Shown one piece after another: positions 9,058 to 20,583 of a DNA stretch of 64,000 bases. The notes under the pieces are model-generated. The model was not told the DNA's origin and did no database searches. It was given only the letters and a program-made list of their open reading frames with translations. Both the position numbers and the translations under genes were made by a program. Position 1 is the stretch's first letter; every line of letters begins with the position of its first letter. Source of the DNA: Symsagittifera roscoffensis (lineage: Eukaryota > Xenacoelomorpha > Acoela > Convolutidae). The DNA is taken from contig NC_087067.1 in the NCBI RefSeq assembly GCF_963678635.1, forward strand, positions 46,140,515-46,204,514, read 5' to 3'.

Positions 9058-11954
9058 TCATTTACTCATTCTGTCATAACCTAAAAACTCGTGAAATGTG
9101 TCGAAATCATAGATGATTCTGAGACGAGGACTGTAGACAAACTTGAACCTGGAGTTGCTCATTCCTTCTAGTTCCAGTTTCTTAATTTTAGATCCAGGCT
9201 TGTTTTTCGAATACTGCATAGGTATTATTCTACTGGATTCAAAGATGGTATCGTGTCTAAAATAGGAGATACATTTCTGCATTACAAAAATCTCTCCAGA
9301 TTTTAAGTGTTAAGCTACATCAGATAGGCAAATCGCAATTTAACGAAAACGAAACATTTTCTCTGCATGATATTTCGGGTCTTTTGTTTTATGCTTAAAA
9401 TTCAGTTGGGTATCGATTAATGAAAATTGGGTATCGATTAATGAATCTGATTGATTGAGATGTCCAAACTATTTCGAACTTATGCTGAGAGTGGTAAAAC
9501 TAATAGACCAAACCAAAAAAGAAACAATCGATAATTTGAGTATACTGCATGGTTATTAAAATTTAAAAGTTTATGATTTCACCAATAAGGTTTTAGAAAA
9601 TGAAACTTAAATATTACGGATCCTTATCTCTTACCAATGTCACACAACCATTTTTTTACCTGTTTCCCCAGAAGGTGAGGTGTGCTAATCTAGTCCAAGT
9701 GCCACACTCGGACACATAGATGAACCCAATTAACCCTCTGGTGAACAGACTCATCCAGTAGAGGAGAGAACAGGACAACACAGCTACACTGTTCACTACT
9801 ACTGCATCCAACAAAGTGTCTGCACATATTTCAATCAGGGACCAAGTTATCATGTCGATTCTAGTCACAGCCCTATTTGGCAGTAGAAAAATTGGTGTCA
9901 GGACTATTTGCCCCAAGTCAATTGGCCCTATGCCAACTTGTCCTATACTAACTTGCCCTACATGGCAACTTGTCCTATGCCAACTACCCCCACATGACAT
10001 TTTGTCCTATGCCGCTTTATCCCATACTTAACACTTTTACTTGATTCATTGATGTTCAAATTGAGGACCAGCAAGTGCTAATGTACACTGGACTCGTTTC
10101 GAGATAACAAAAGACTCTAATCGAAAATATTCGAAGCTGAGCCTAAAAAACCATAATTTTTGGTAATATCAGGCCAAACTTTGACAATAATCCACAATTA
10201 GCGCCTTTGAAACAAAATGAAACACAGCTATTCTTTCATTTTGCTTCATTGTTTACCATTTCGTTCTTAAACATCCACATAAATACTTCAACATAAATAC
10301 TATGAGTCAATTTACGTGGGGAATATCTCAACGAAACAAACGAACGCTAATTATTAACGGACACGATTTCACAAAAAAGCAGACGACAAAAACTACTGAC
10401 CACTGGAGATGCGCAAGATACAGTTCACACAAGTACCTGCGGTTTTCCATTTCATTGATTTCATACTAAAATTTTTTGACTTCTTTAAGTTTTGAACTCT
10501 TGACTTCTTGATTAAGAGTGTTGTGCACTATTAACTATGCTATAGAAGCTTACAAAATCAGCAATCAATCTTTTGAAATATTTAACTCGACATGAAAGTT
10601 GCATTGAAATTTTGCCGCTTTCATTTTGTTCATGCATGCTTTGAACTCATTTTGAATCAGCGCATGTTTAAATGATTCCGCATTTTATTTCAAGTTTAAT
10701 TGTTCAACAAAAAAGTCTTTCATCTTTATGCCGACATTATGTTCTACGAGGATATCAAAGAATATGGGGCAAGTTTCATTTTTTATTATATGGGACAAGA
10801 TGGCATTGGACAAGTTGTCATCTGGGGCAAGTTGGAATCGGGCAAGTTGGGCTGGGACAAGTTGACCTGGGGCAAAATGACATGTAACCGAAAAATTAAG
10901 GAGGGGAGTTATTGATTTTTCCTCAAAACTTTCATGCAACAAATGCGATAACTCAGGTTAATAATTTGAACCTGTTAGTTAAATCTGATTTTATTATTCA
11001 ACATCTTCTTTGATCATGATTGATCTATCTCCTCGGCCCGTATACACAAGAAAAGTCTGATAGATGTTTCCCAGAAAAATCGAAAATATGGGTCCCACGA
11101 ATTTTTAGAACAACTGAAACGCTATTCAACCAAGTTGCATGTTGTTTCAGAAAATTTTGGCGACCATAATTTTCGCTGTGGCTTTCTATATATTTATCGG
11201 AGTAATTTATTTATACTTGTACACCAATGTGTTACCTAACATTTAAATTGGTCAGAAAATATTGTGCTTCCCGTTAAACAAACGGTGCCATGCTTTTTGT
11301 TTTCAGCTTAAAACAATGAGAACAATGGGAAGGGTGGTGAAATGGCTTAGACCTCGCCTATCCATTGGAAGGCAGTGATTCAAGAGCAATTATGCGCCAT
11401 TACCACTGTTTGAAGATGAGGCGACAGCTCTAATATATATTTTTAAATAACGTCGGTCTTAATCAAGGGCCCATCAACGATTCTTCACCAAGAGCCAAAA
11501 AAAAGTGTGTTGGCACTTCTTTTTGTCGATTATTTTCTTAATCTTTACATTAAAATGATAACTTTCATGCGCCACTGCTGTAGATTGAGATAGACAAAGG
11601 AGGCAAAACTAACACAGACAATCCTGTCAGATAAATTTTCATCTTCGAAAATGCGATCACTGAAGCCAGTAATCTGAACCTGTAAAGAGGAATAAACTGA
11701 ATTCTTTTCTCAATTATATCTTCCATCGTCAAACTCTTGACAGGTTGGCTATCTGATGTTTCCATGTTAATGAGGGGTGGTAAAATTGTAAGACGACTTT
11801 CGGGTGAAATTTTCTTTGCGAATATACCAACTGCTCGATTGTGCAATAAGCATCCCCTAAAAACATTATTTCGCAATGAGATTAAAGGAAGTCTCAAGGC
11901 AGTGTTCATTTTATATCTGAAATTGATAAGAAGGCGTTTCGTAGCTTTTTTCAT
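9058..11954 (-). CDS. TMEM186: TMEM186 orthologue, mitochondrial complex I assembly membrane protein (3 exons)
   Basis: TMEM186 is a mitochondrial inner-membrane protein of the MCIA complex that assists respiratory complex I assembly. Exon 1 is 11576-11954, exon 2 is 9660-9819 (acceptor ATGTGCAG, donor AACAG|GTAAAA) and exon 3 is 9058-9256 (acceptor CTATTTTAG). Together they give 738 nt and 245 residues, near the roughly 210 of the human protein. The N-terminus is rich in Arg/Lys and Leu and lacks acids until residue 52, as expected of a mitochondrial presequence. Two hydrophobic segments lie at about 106-126 and 132-152. Family matches are IPLYRFRLL, SVLVLPPL, GFIYVSECGTWTRLAHLTFW, and exon 3 opening with R-HDT. 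The exon 1 donor is uncertain: A|GTGGCG at 11576 keeps the frame, and a GC donor two codons on would too. Intron 1 contains foldback element FB2. Confidence 0.9.
9905..10890. repeat. Foldback element FB2 inside TMEM186 intron 1
   Basis: The left arm (about 9905-10025) is a run of CCTATGCCAACTTGTC-like units about 16-18 bases long. The right arm (about 10769-10886) is the complementary run of GGGACAAGTTGGCATTGG-like units. The 740-base centre shows no coding signal. The organisation matches FB1 in the MVP intron, with a related but not identical unit. Confidence 0.7.
11328..11420 (+). mobile_element. tRNA-like sequence, possible SINE head
   Basis: GTGGTGAAATGGCTTAGACC resembles a tRNA 5' part with an A box, and GTGATTCAAGAGC about 40 bases later resembles a degenerate B box. 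It lies in TMEM186 intron 1. No second copy is seen in this window, so the SINE call is tentative. Confidence 0.3.
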
Positions 11955-11979
11955 TATTTCACAAAGGCGACGCTGAGCT

Positions 11980-13390
11980 TAGCAGCATATAATTATGGGA
12001 CAGATCTTTTATCAGTTGATAAACGTAATTACCAAAAAAAGGCGCTACAACTTCAAAAAGCCGCCTGTTAAATATAGTTTTTGATGGAGTTTAAGCAACA
12101 GAATCCTTCTGACAAAATGGCAATAACAAAGCCATAACATTAGGATATTTCTTACTCCTTACTTGATTTAAAGGCTAGGCCCATCCAGCTCATAATAGAC
12201 ATTTACGAATATTACATTGGTGTGACAACCAGCCTTATCTTTAAAATGATTATAGCTAAGAAGTGATCTGAGCATACAGCTTTGTCTTCGGCTGTTCCCA
12301 GAAAAATCGGCTAACACAAAAAATTATAGGAATGGGTCGAGTGATATATCATCTTAAGCTCTTTCAGTCCTAAATCGTTCAACATTTCGAGCTAATAAGT
12401 TCTATAATAAAAACACTTTTTTTAAGCCCTGAAAAACTTGGTTTTACTCCAGGAAAACGAGTTTTCGAAAATTCACTAAGCGAATACGAAAACACAAACG
12501 AAAAAATATCTACTTTTGAATGTAGTCGGAACTCTTGTTTCAAGTTCAAGTCGTAATGATTGCTAGAATGTTTCAGTTAGAAGCGATATCAAGGATGCTT
12601 TTGCGAGAATATTTGAAAAAGGGGTACTAATTTTGCAGCAACTTTGATGTTGTTAGTATCACTATCTAAACATTTAATAATCTCTCGTGGGAGTGTATGT
12701 GGAACCGTTTGTTACGCGAATCCTCTTAATCGAGAGAAATTAAATCTCTAATTTTTCAGATGCTGATGTTGCAGTACACTTTGAAACTTGGAATAAAAAT
12801 TAGCAAGCATGTGATCATTCGCAGAAAAACAACTATAGAAAACAATACAGTTGGCATTTTTAAAGCAATCGGAAAAAAAACGCCTACTAAAATTGAAAAA
12901 AAAACTACAAATTCGAAATAATAACGCAATATTCTTTAATTAGCACGAAGTATGAAAAACTTAGTCTAGTTTGTAAAACCCACTATGCAACTCATAATGT
13001 AATTGGCACTAACTAAAACAGAACATGTGACATCATTTTTGTCAAGAAAAAGGCTTAATTGAAAAAAATGAAAAGAAAACGCTCTATGAACCATGGAACC
13101 ATTTAAACATTTGAGCCCGTGTCAGTACTTCCACGTGTCAGAAACTGAACGTCTTGCTTACAAATTTGTGAGAAAATTCAAAAATGGACTCATGGAAAAT
13201 TCGAGTTCCTGATTACACTTAAATCGCGCTGGCAAGTGTAATTAAAGAGAGACCGCAACTATAACTTCACTTAATGAATTCAAAAAACTGTGTTAATGAA
13301 TTCAAAAAACTGGGAAACCTAATCAGAAGTGGTCCTGTAAATAATATATTTTACACAACGCTTCTATAACTTTGAGTTCAAGTAAACTTA
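11980..13390. other. AT-rich region upstream of TMEM186, no gene seen
   Basis: Holds the presumed TMEM186 promoter at its left end. The rest has no protein-like open frame and no clear repeat, except a short direct duplication at about 13271-13311 (TTAATGAATTCAAAAAACTG twice). Confidence 0.4.
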
Positions 13391-16110
13391 GCTTGAATTT
13401 CGGAAAGAATGATATTTTTACGACTCAGTCGACGGAAAATAAATCAAAAAGTAAAAAAAAAACTGCTTGTATCAGGGCGCAGAGATGAATGTTACGATTG
13501 CCTTTTAAGGTCTATGGAGCAGTAATAACATTTAAAAAATGTAATAAAACAAAATGAAGATTTTTTTTCTAAAATTAGAGATTTTTTGTGAAATTCATCC
13601 CCCACACAAAAGGATAGATTTCCATACAAAAGGATAAGCGATATAAAGTACAAAAGTATAGATTTCGCGCCTTGTAAAAAATCAATTATGGCAAATAAGC
13701 TTCTTTCAACCAATTTGGAACGATTTCTAAGACGGATTAAATCTCTGCCTACGCGTTGATAGCGAGAAATATATCGCGAGTTAATTGTCTCAAATTGGCA
13801 ATCTTTAAACCCCCATAACTTTACTAAAAATGATCACAGGTCAAATATCTTTTCAAATTTAAGCTCAGGATAACAATAGTTTTTGAATGATACAAAATAT
13901 TCGGTCAAAATGGCCAGTTCAAAAGTCGAAATTTGTCTTAAAAAACCCACCCTGAGCACGAATATTCCATTACTTTCGTTCAGAAAATCGGAACAAAAAA
14001 CTACAAGACACAAGATGTGCTTCTGTTTATAGAAAAACCCACTTGCTATTGTTTTTTTCAGTCAATAAAGACAAGGCATTTCAAGCTACAGGCAAAGGAA
14101 ACAATTCAGCATTTGTATACTGATATGAACCTACATACTTTTGACTTCACTTGCACCTAATTTGAATTTTGGAAGATTAACAACTTGACAAATAAGCCAA
14201 CAGAACATCAGTCAAAAACAACCGACAAAAATTGTGCTCGATATTTATAGAAAACCACACTTGCTGAAACAACTTTTGAGTCAGTAACCATTAGACATTT
14301 CAAGGAACAATCAACCAGAAATCCGCATTTGAACACTGTTTATCACCAAAATAACGATTTTAAAAAATTTGTTAATTCTACTCTCTGGAGCGATAGGTGA
14401 GGGAAAGGGTAATAGCAGAGGCAAGTGGGAGATTATACAATTCATCCAATTATTACTACTGAACCTCGCCCCAGAAAGAAAAATTGATGTTTCAGACACA
14501 GAGGCGAAGCAGAGCTTCGCAACACTTTTGATACAAAAAAACACATTGCGCTACAACATTTGGAATGAAAAAAAAAGACAAATCAAAAATTTCAGAAAAA
14601 TAGCTAGAAAAAAATTGAAAAAATAATTGACAAAAGTTGAAAAATTACAGCTACCAAAACTTCATATTTGTATCGGATGAAGTTCATAAACAGCTCTTAA
14701 TACATGGAAATCAACTACCGAGTGGCAAAAAAGGTAAAAAAAACTTCGGGTCGAAACCTGCTGAGCCGAAAACAAAACTGTTGTCAAAAAAATTTCATCA
14801 GATCTTGTGTTGTCATAAAAAATTTCATCAAATTTCGTCCGCAGATCTTGTGGACAAAGTTGCTTACAGGGCAAAAAGTCTAGTACCCGATTGCAATACC
14901 CTTGCTTATCACAAGGGTAATTGTCTAGAACGTATTTTAAAACTTGATTTACCAACATACTGGGAGGCCATTTACACAAATCGAAGCCAAAGTGTTGTGC
15001 CAAAAACTTGAGAAATCGGTCAGTTCTAAAAGAACAACGAATAATAGCTTATTGTGCTTAAAATTGCGATCACAATAGAGGCAAAGAGGATCTTTGCATA
15101 GCTTGCGATATATTCGGTGCAGAAAAAGTGATATTAATCAAAAAGAGTAAAAAAACTCTCATACGAGCTCTCAATCAAAACAACTCTCATGCAAAATTAT
15201 AATTCAACAAGTTGCTTGAAAAAAGCCCAACCAGGAAGAGTATTAGCAAAACGCAAAAAATGTGACTTGAAAATGATTGTTTTTTTTTAGAAGCGGATTT
15301 GACTGAAATGGATTTCGTAGACGCTATTATTGCCTTTAAGCTGCTCCACAAGGCAGGTCTCGCCAGTCGGCAAAAGCAGAAATTTTGTCCTCATTTTTTG
15401 TATCCATTTAATCTCAAACATCTTGCAAGTCAACAAAGAACGACATCTATTTGTTTGAGTGCAACCGAATTATTTGAATTTTTCCTTCAAAATGACTTCA
15501 GGGATTGATATTTACATAACATTTACAAAATCTTCACTTCTTTCAATTCAACTATATTCAGCTTGAATTTTCGGAAGCATAACAATTTTACGACTAGGTC
15601 GACAGAACATCAGTCAAAAACTAAAAAGACGAAAAACAGCTAGACACAAACCATGCTAGAAATTTATAGAAAACACCGCCTGCCAGAACAATTTTTGAAT
15701 CAGTCCTGATTACGCACTTCAAGAAAGGAGCAATCAGAATCGAGAACAATCAGCATTCGCATACTGCTGAAATTCCAAACTCGCGTTTCTTTTTTAAAGT
15801 CAAATTCTACCCTTTAGATGGATATGTGTGAGGTGTGTCATCCAATTGCTATCTATTGAACATCGCTTCAGAAAACATTCCGATCTTGCCTGTATCAGAT
15901 TATCTAGAACATATTTGAAAACTTAATTTACCAAAATACTGGAATGCCATTTGAACAAATAGAAGCCAAAGTGTTGTGCTCAATACTTTGGAAATTCATG
16001 TGTTCTAAGATATCTTTAAATTCGACAAAAAATAGCCATTTTTGTTTGAAAATACAATTTAAAAAAAAAGACGTGGTAGAGCATTGCCAAGCAGAAATAC
16101 TTGGAAAGAA
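13391..16110. repeat. Diverged dispersed repeat family HN3 (several copies)
   Basis: Blocks at 13391-13450, 14162-14340 and 15561-15770 share CTTGAATTTTGGAAG, GACAGAACATCAGTCAAAAA, TTATAGAAAAC and CATTTCAAG motifs in the same order. A second shared block links 14925-15010 and 15905-15995 (TCTAGAAC...GAAGCCAAAGTGTTGTG). Hairpins of the type GGCGAAGCAGAGCTTCGC occur at 14503 and, related, at 15078 and 16943. The 124-codon open frame at 14637-15011 crosses these repeats and is not a convincing gene. Confidence 0.5.
13462..13994 (-). mobile_element. HN1-family element inserted in an HN3 copy
   Basis: It starts with the HN1 hairpin end (CTTGTATCAGGGCGCAG) and ends with AATCGGAAC. Inside are the family blocks AATTTGGAACGATTTCTAAG, TTAATTGTCTCAAATTGGCA and CAAATATCTTTTCAAATTTAAG. 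HN3 sequence continues on both sides, and AAAAAACT stands at both junctions, as expected of a target duplication. Confidence 0.75.
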
Positions 16111-16115
16111 GGATA

Positions 16116-16690
16116 GCCTGTTACTGCGCAAGTAGCAGAGAATTTTCCGACCATGGTCTAAAAAAAATGCAGAAAAAAAAGTTATTTTTTGCCCAAAATA
16201 GAGTCGTGTTGTGACAAACGGATCTGTAAAAAAATGGAACCTAGGACTATACGACAGTCATAGCAAAAAAGGCAAATTGGACAACAGTAACGTTGAAAAA
16301 TAAATTAGAAAACAAAAGACCAAAAAAATTTTTCTAAGTTTTTAATTCCAGAATGGCGCTGCAAAAAATCCAAAAATAACAATCCTTCAGTAACTTTAAG
16401 TTTTCATGGCCACAATTTAACAAATTTAGGCTATTGTAAGCCTTGTCCCTAGCATTATTCGCTCGAATTAAGACTAAAAAAAATAAATTTATAAATCTGT
16501 TTTTCTCGATACTGGGATAAATTTTTTAAATGTCATTCAAATCATGCCTAATAGCGCTTTAATATGATATATCTCTCGTTCCACTGCCATAATTTTTGTG
16601 TCAACTGCTTTTGCGTGGAAAATGAACAGAAGACAAACTAAAACACGCCCGAATACAAAGTTCCTCTCCATTTTTCAAGTGGTCGGAAAA
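16116..16690 (+). mobile_element. HN2-family element
   Basis: The left end has the hairpin CTGTTACTGCGCAAGTAGCAG followed by TTCCGACCATGG. The centre has GAATGGCGCTGCAAAAAATC and TTTTTCTCGATACTGGGA, and the right end is AAGTGGTCGGAA at about 16677-16688. Same order as at 34.6-35.1 kb and 39.4-39.9 kb. Confidence 0.65.
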
Positions 16691-16894
16691 AATGGATATA
16701 AGCAAAGCTACACTAACCACAAAGATTCTCAGTCAACTTTAAACTCAAAAAGCTCATTCATTAAGCCTACCCAGGAAGAGTAATGAAAAAAATGACAAAA
16801 AATGGGTCTTTCATGTTTATTTCAATTATGTCATAAATATTTTATATACAATTTCCACATCATTATTGTATTTGTTTGCAGAAAATTATTTGGT

Positions 16895-17578
16895 TTGCAG
16901 AAAACATTTCGATTGAAAAACTTGTAGTAACAAACTTGAACAGAGAGGCGAAGCTGAGCTTCGCACCACTTGCGATACAACACAAAAAAAATCGAAACAA
17001 AAATCGAAAATGTCAAAAAGCTAGATCTATCATAATGAATAAGGCTAGTTTTGAAACAAAAACATGACGAGACATTAGAATGTGAAATTTGCTTCGGAAC
17101 ATAATTTAAAACGCGGTATCAAATACCTTGGCAGAAACCTTTTAACCAAAAAAAATCAACAAAACTTAAGACTTATGAAAAGTCCTCGTCGCCCTCAAAA
17201 CACTCAAAAACCATTATTTGCTCGTCAAATGAAACAATATGAGACAACTAAGCCAATATAATAGAGCCCGAAACCTAAGAAGACCAAAAAATATGGAAAA
17301 AAAATTAAACATTAAGACTAATAAGAAGTTATTAAGCCCCATCGCCCTCAAAACACAGAAACGGACACACACAATTTTTTTCGCTGGTCAAAGGACGCAA
17401 TATGGGGCCGATAATCCGATATAACAAAAGCCGAAACCTATCAAGCGGAAAGCGACGAAAAAATTATTCTCATGTAAAATTTGAATTATAATTTTTATTA
17501 AGATGCTTAGCAATTTTTCACTCCAAAGATGAGCCTAAAAAATGAGCTTCCATTGGAACATCTCAAAATTATGTCAAT
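16895..17578. other. HN3 end motif, then unassigned AT-rich DNA
   Basis: GAGGCGAAGCTGAGCTTCGC at 16943 is a perfect hairpin like that at 14500. From 17000 to 17578 a short internal duplication is visible: CCTCGTCGCCCTCAAAACAC near 17185 and CCCATCGCCCTCAAAACAC near 17336. No gene is seen. Confidence 0.4.
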
Positions 17579-18029
17579 AAGCCGATAAGAAATAGTTCGA
17601 AATCAGTTGGACAGAATAAAGTTTTTATTCGAAAAAAAAAGAATTATGTATAAAGTCAAGGTTGAAAAAACTAAAAAGAGACATTAGAGGTAAATCAGAA
17701 CACGAATCAACAATGTTGTATTAAAAACTAAAATTCAAATAAGCGATTCAGTTGGATGGTAAAAACTAAGGGGAAGCCAAGCCGACAAAAACAAAAAAAA
17801 GGACGAAGTCAAAAATTCAAAAAAAAAATACCCAAAAAATATCATATGAAAAATTAAAAAAAAAAACTGCGAATTTATTGGATTAAGACTAATGAGGATG
17901 CACAGTGAGAGTAACGCACATACTTCATGCATGTCGTGTATTGCATGCATGCTGAAATCTGTGTACACAGTTGTTTACGGGAAAAAGTCTAGTACCCGAT
18001 TGCAATACCCTTGCTATCGCAAGGGTAAT

Positions 18030-18274
18030 TGTTCCGACTTTCGATACGAAAGTAACGGAATATTTGTGCTCGGGGTGGGTTTTTTTCAGACAAATTTCGA
18101 CTTTTTAACTAGCAATTTTCGACGGAATTGTTTTATATCATTCAAAAGGTATTGTTGTCCTGAGCTCAAATTTGAAAAGATATTTCACCTGTGACCATTT
18201 TTCGTTATGAGGGTTTAAAGGTTGCCATTTTGACCAATTTGGGACAATAAACGCGCGATATAATTCGCGCTATT
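18030..18274 (+). mobile_element. HN1 5' half in array unit 1
   Basis: Starts GTTCCGACTTTCGATACG and stops at the array junction. The 3' hairpin end is missing. Confidence 0.75.
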
Positions 18275-18725
18275 AAGCCGATAAGAAATAGTTCGAAATC
18301 ATTTGGACAGAATAAAGTTTTTATTCGAAAAAAAAAAGAATTATGTATAATGTCAAGGTTGAAAAAACTAAAAAGAGACATCAGAGGTAAATCAGAACAC
18401 TAATCAACAATATTGTATAAAAAACTAAAATTCAAATAAGCGATTCAGTTGGATGGTAAAAACAAAGCGGAAGCCAAGCCGACAAACAAAAAAAAAAGGA
18501 CGAAGTCAAAAATTCAAAAAAAAATACCCAAGAAATATCATATGAAAAAATTTTAAAAAAAACTGCGAATTTATTGGATTAAGACTAATGAGGATGCACA
18601 GTGAGAGTAACGCACATACTTCATGCATGTCGTGTATTGCATGCATGCTGAAATCTGTGTACACAGTTGTTTACGGGAAAAAGCCTAGTACCCGATTGCA
18701 ATACCCTTGCTATCGCAAGGGTAAT

Positions 18726-18968
18726 TGTTCCGACATTCGATACGAAAGTAACGGAATATTTGTGCTCGGGGTGGGTTTTTTTCTTCAGACAAATATCGAC
18801 TTTTTAACTAGCATTTTTTGACCAAATTGTTTTATATCAATCAAAAGGTATTGCTGTCCTGAGCTTAAATATTTCACCTGTGACCATTTTTCGTAAAGTT
18901 ATGAGGGTTTAAAGATTGCCATTTTGACCAATTTATGACAATTAACGCGCAATATAATTCGCGATATT
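18726..18968 (+). mobile_element. HN1 5' half in array unit 2
   Basis: Same 5' end as in unit 1 (one change, GACATTCGA for GACTTTCGA) and again truncated at the junction. Confidence 0.75.
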
Positions 18969-19417
18969 AAACCGATAAGAAATAGTTCGAAATCATTTGG
19001 ACAGAATAAAGTTTTTATTCGAAAAAAAGAATTATGTATAATGTCAAGGTTGAAAAAACTAAAAAGAGACATCAGAGGTAAATCAGAACACTAATCAACA
19101 ATATTGTATAAAAAACTAAAATTCAAATAAGCGATTCAGTTGGATGGTAAAGAAAAAGCGGAAGCCAATCCGACAAAAACAAAAAAAAGGACGAAGTCAT
19201 AAATTCAAAAAAAAAATACCCAAGAAATATCATATGAAAAAATTTAAAAAAAAACTGCGAATTTATTGGATTAAGACTAATGAGGATGCACAGTGAGAGT
19301 AACGCACATACTTCATGCATGTCGCGTATTGCATGCATGCTGAAATCTGTGTACACAGTTGTTTACGGGAAAAAGTCTAGTACCCGATTGCAATACCCTT
19401 GCTATCGCAAGGGTAAT

Positions 19418-19900
19418 TGTTCCGACTTTCGATACGAAAGTAACGGAATATGTGCTCGGGGTGGGTTTTTTTTCTTCAGACAAATTTCGACTTTTTAACT
19501 AGCAATTTTCGACGGAATTGTTTTATATCATTCAAAAGGTATTGCTGTCCTGAGCTTAAATTTGAAAAGATACTTCACCTGTGACCATTTTTTGTAAAGT
19601 TATGAGGGTTTAAAGATTGCCATTTTGACCAATTTGGGACAATTAACGCGCGATATAATTCGCGCTATTAACGCGTAAGCGGAGATTTAATCCTTCTTAT
19701 AAATCGTTCCTTATTTGCCATAATTGATTTGTTATTAGGAACGTGTGGGGGATGATTTTCATTAAAAATTTCAAATTTTAGAAAAAAAATTTCATTTTAT
19801 TTTATTTCATTTAATTTTTTTATGTTATTACTGCTGCTCCATAAACCTTAAAAAGCAGTCGGAACATTCAGGGCTTCGCCCTGGTACGAGCAGTCTTGTT
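19418..19900 (+). mobile_element. HN1-family element, complete copy in array unit 3
   Basis: Runs from TTGTTCCGACTTTCGATACG to AGTCGGAACATTCAGGGCTT then CGCCCTGGTACGAGCAGTCTTG. It shows the offset inverted repeat (GTTCCGACT at the 5' tip, AGTCGGAAC inside the 3' end) and the CAGGGCTTCGCCCTG hairpin about 10 bases from the 3' tip. Confidence 0.8.
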
Positions 19901-20583
19901 AAACTTAAGGCCTTATTATCTTGTTTGAAATAGCAACTTGATTAAAATCAATTAAAAAATAAAAAAGAAATTTCATTCATTTTGTTACCACTTAAGTTTT
20001 CGAAAAATTTATTAACTTAGACTGCATGTGTATTGCATGACGCTATGTGCTCAAATCTTAGGACAAAACTCTTCAAGAAAAAAATCAAGTACCAGGTTGC
20101 AATAACATATAACTTCTACCAAGTGTAGACAATAATATTTGCTCAGCCATTATTTGTGTTCTCTTCGTAAACGCTACCGATAAACGATTAAAACTGCATC
20201 GAAGCATGCAAAAAATTATAATTGAATCTAAATAATGGCCAAAACCTTTTCCTATTAATAGGTCAATGGAATTTTGAAAATCAATTTAACTTTTCAATAT
20301 CAGTGCAATTTTTGAAGCCAGTGCAATTAGTTCTTGCGGTTCTCCGATATAGACGTCATAATTTAAGAAGCCTTATTCCTAATGAAAGCAGCAGAAATAA
20401 ACTGTGTATCTAAGATATATTAAAACTAAGGATAATAAAGCGAATTTGAACTAAAAATGCTGAGTAGGGTGCCTCTAAAGGCTTTGAAACAGGATCAAAA
20501 TGGTAGAAATTGGTATGCTAAATGTGATTGAATATATATAATTAAATGGTCATCTAGATAAAACTGAACTCTGTCAATTTTGT
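19901..20583. other. 3' flank of the 20.6-kb minus-strand gene
   Basis: AT-rich with no coding signal and no repeat recognised from elsewhere in the window. Confidence 0.35.

Larger units (their letters stand above)
17579..19672 (+). repeat. Three-unit tandem array, unit about 695 bp, containing half an HN1 element
   Basis: Units begin at AAGCCGATAAGAAATAG at 17579, 18275 and (AAACCG) 18969, spacings 696 and 694. Each unit has a roughly 450-base module ending in two hairpins (ACGGGAAAAAGTCTAGTACCCG and CCCTTGCTATCGCAAGGG), then the 5' half of HN1 starting TTGTTCCGACTTTCG. Units 1 and 2 stop inside HN1 at the GCGCTATTAA point and restart. Unit 3 runs on to a complete HN1 3' end. Poly-A length and scattered substitutions differ between units. 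The open frames of about 77-100 codons repeated in each unit are by-products. Confidence 0.85.

Noticed and set aside
14637-15011. 124-codon open frame on the plus strand
   Set aside because: Crosses two HN3 repeat blocks, its opposite strand is equally open, and its composition (Lys/Ser/His from AT-rich repeats) is not protein-like.
17892-19498. Three similar open frames of 72-100 codons starting with the same Met-rich, Cys-rich string
   Set aside because: They are repeated only because the 695-bp tandem unit is repeated. They run into HN1 non-coding sequence and end at different points.
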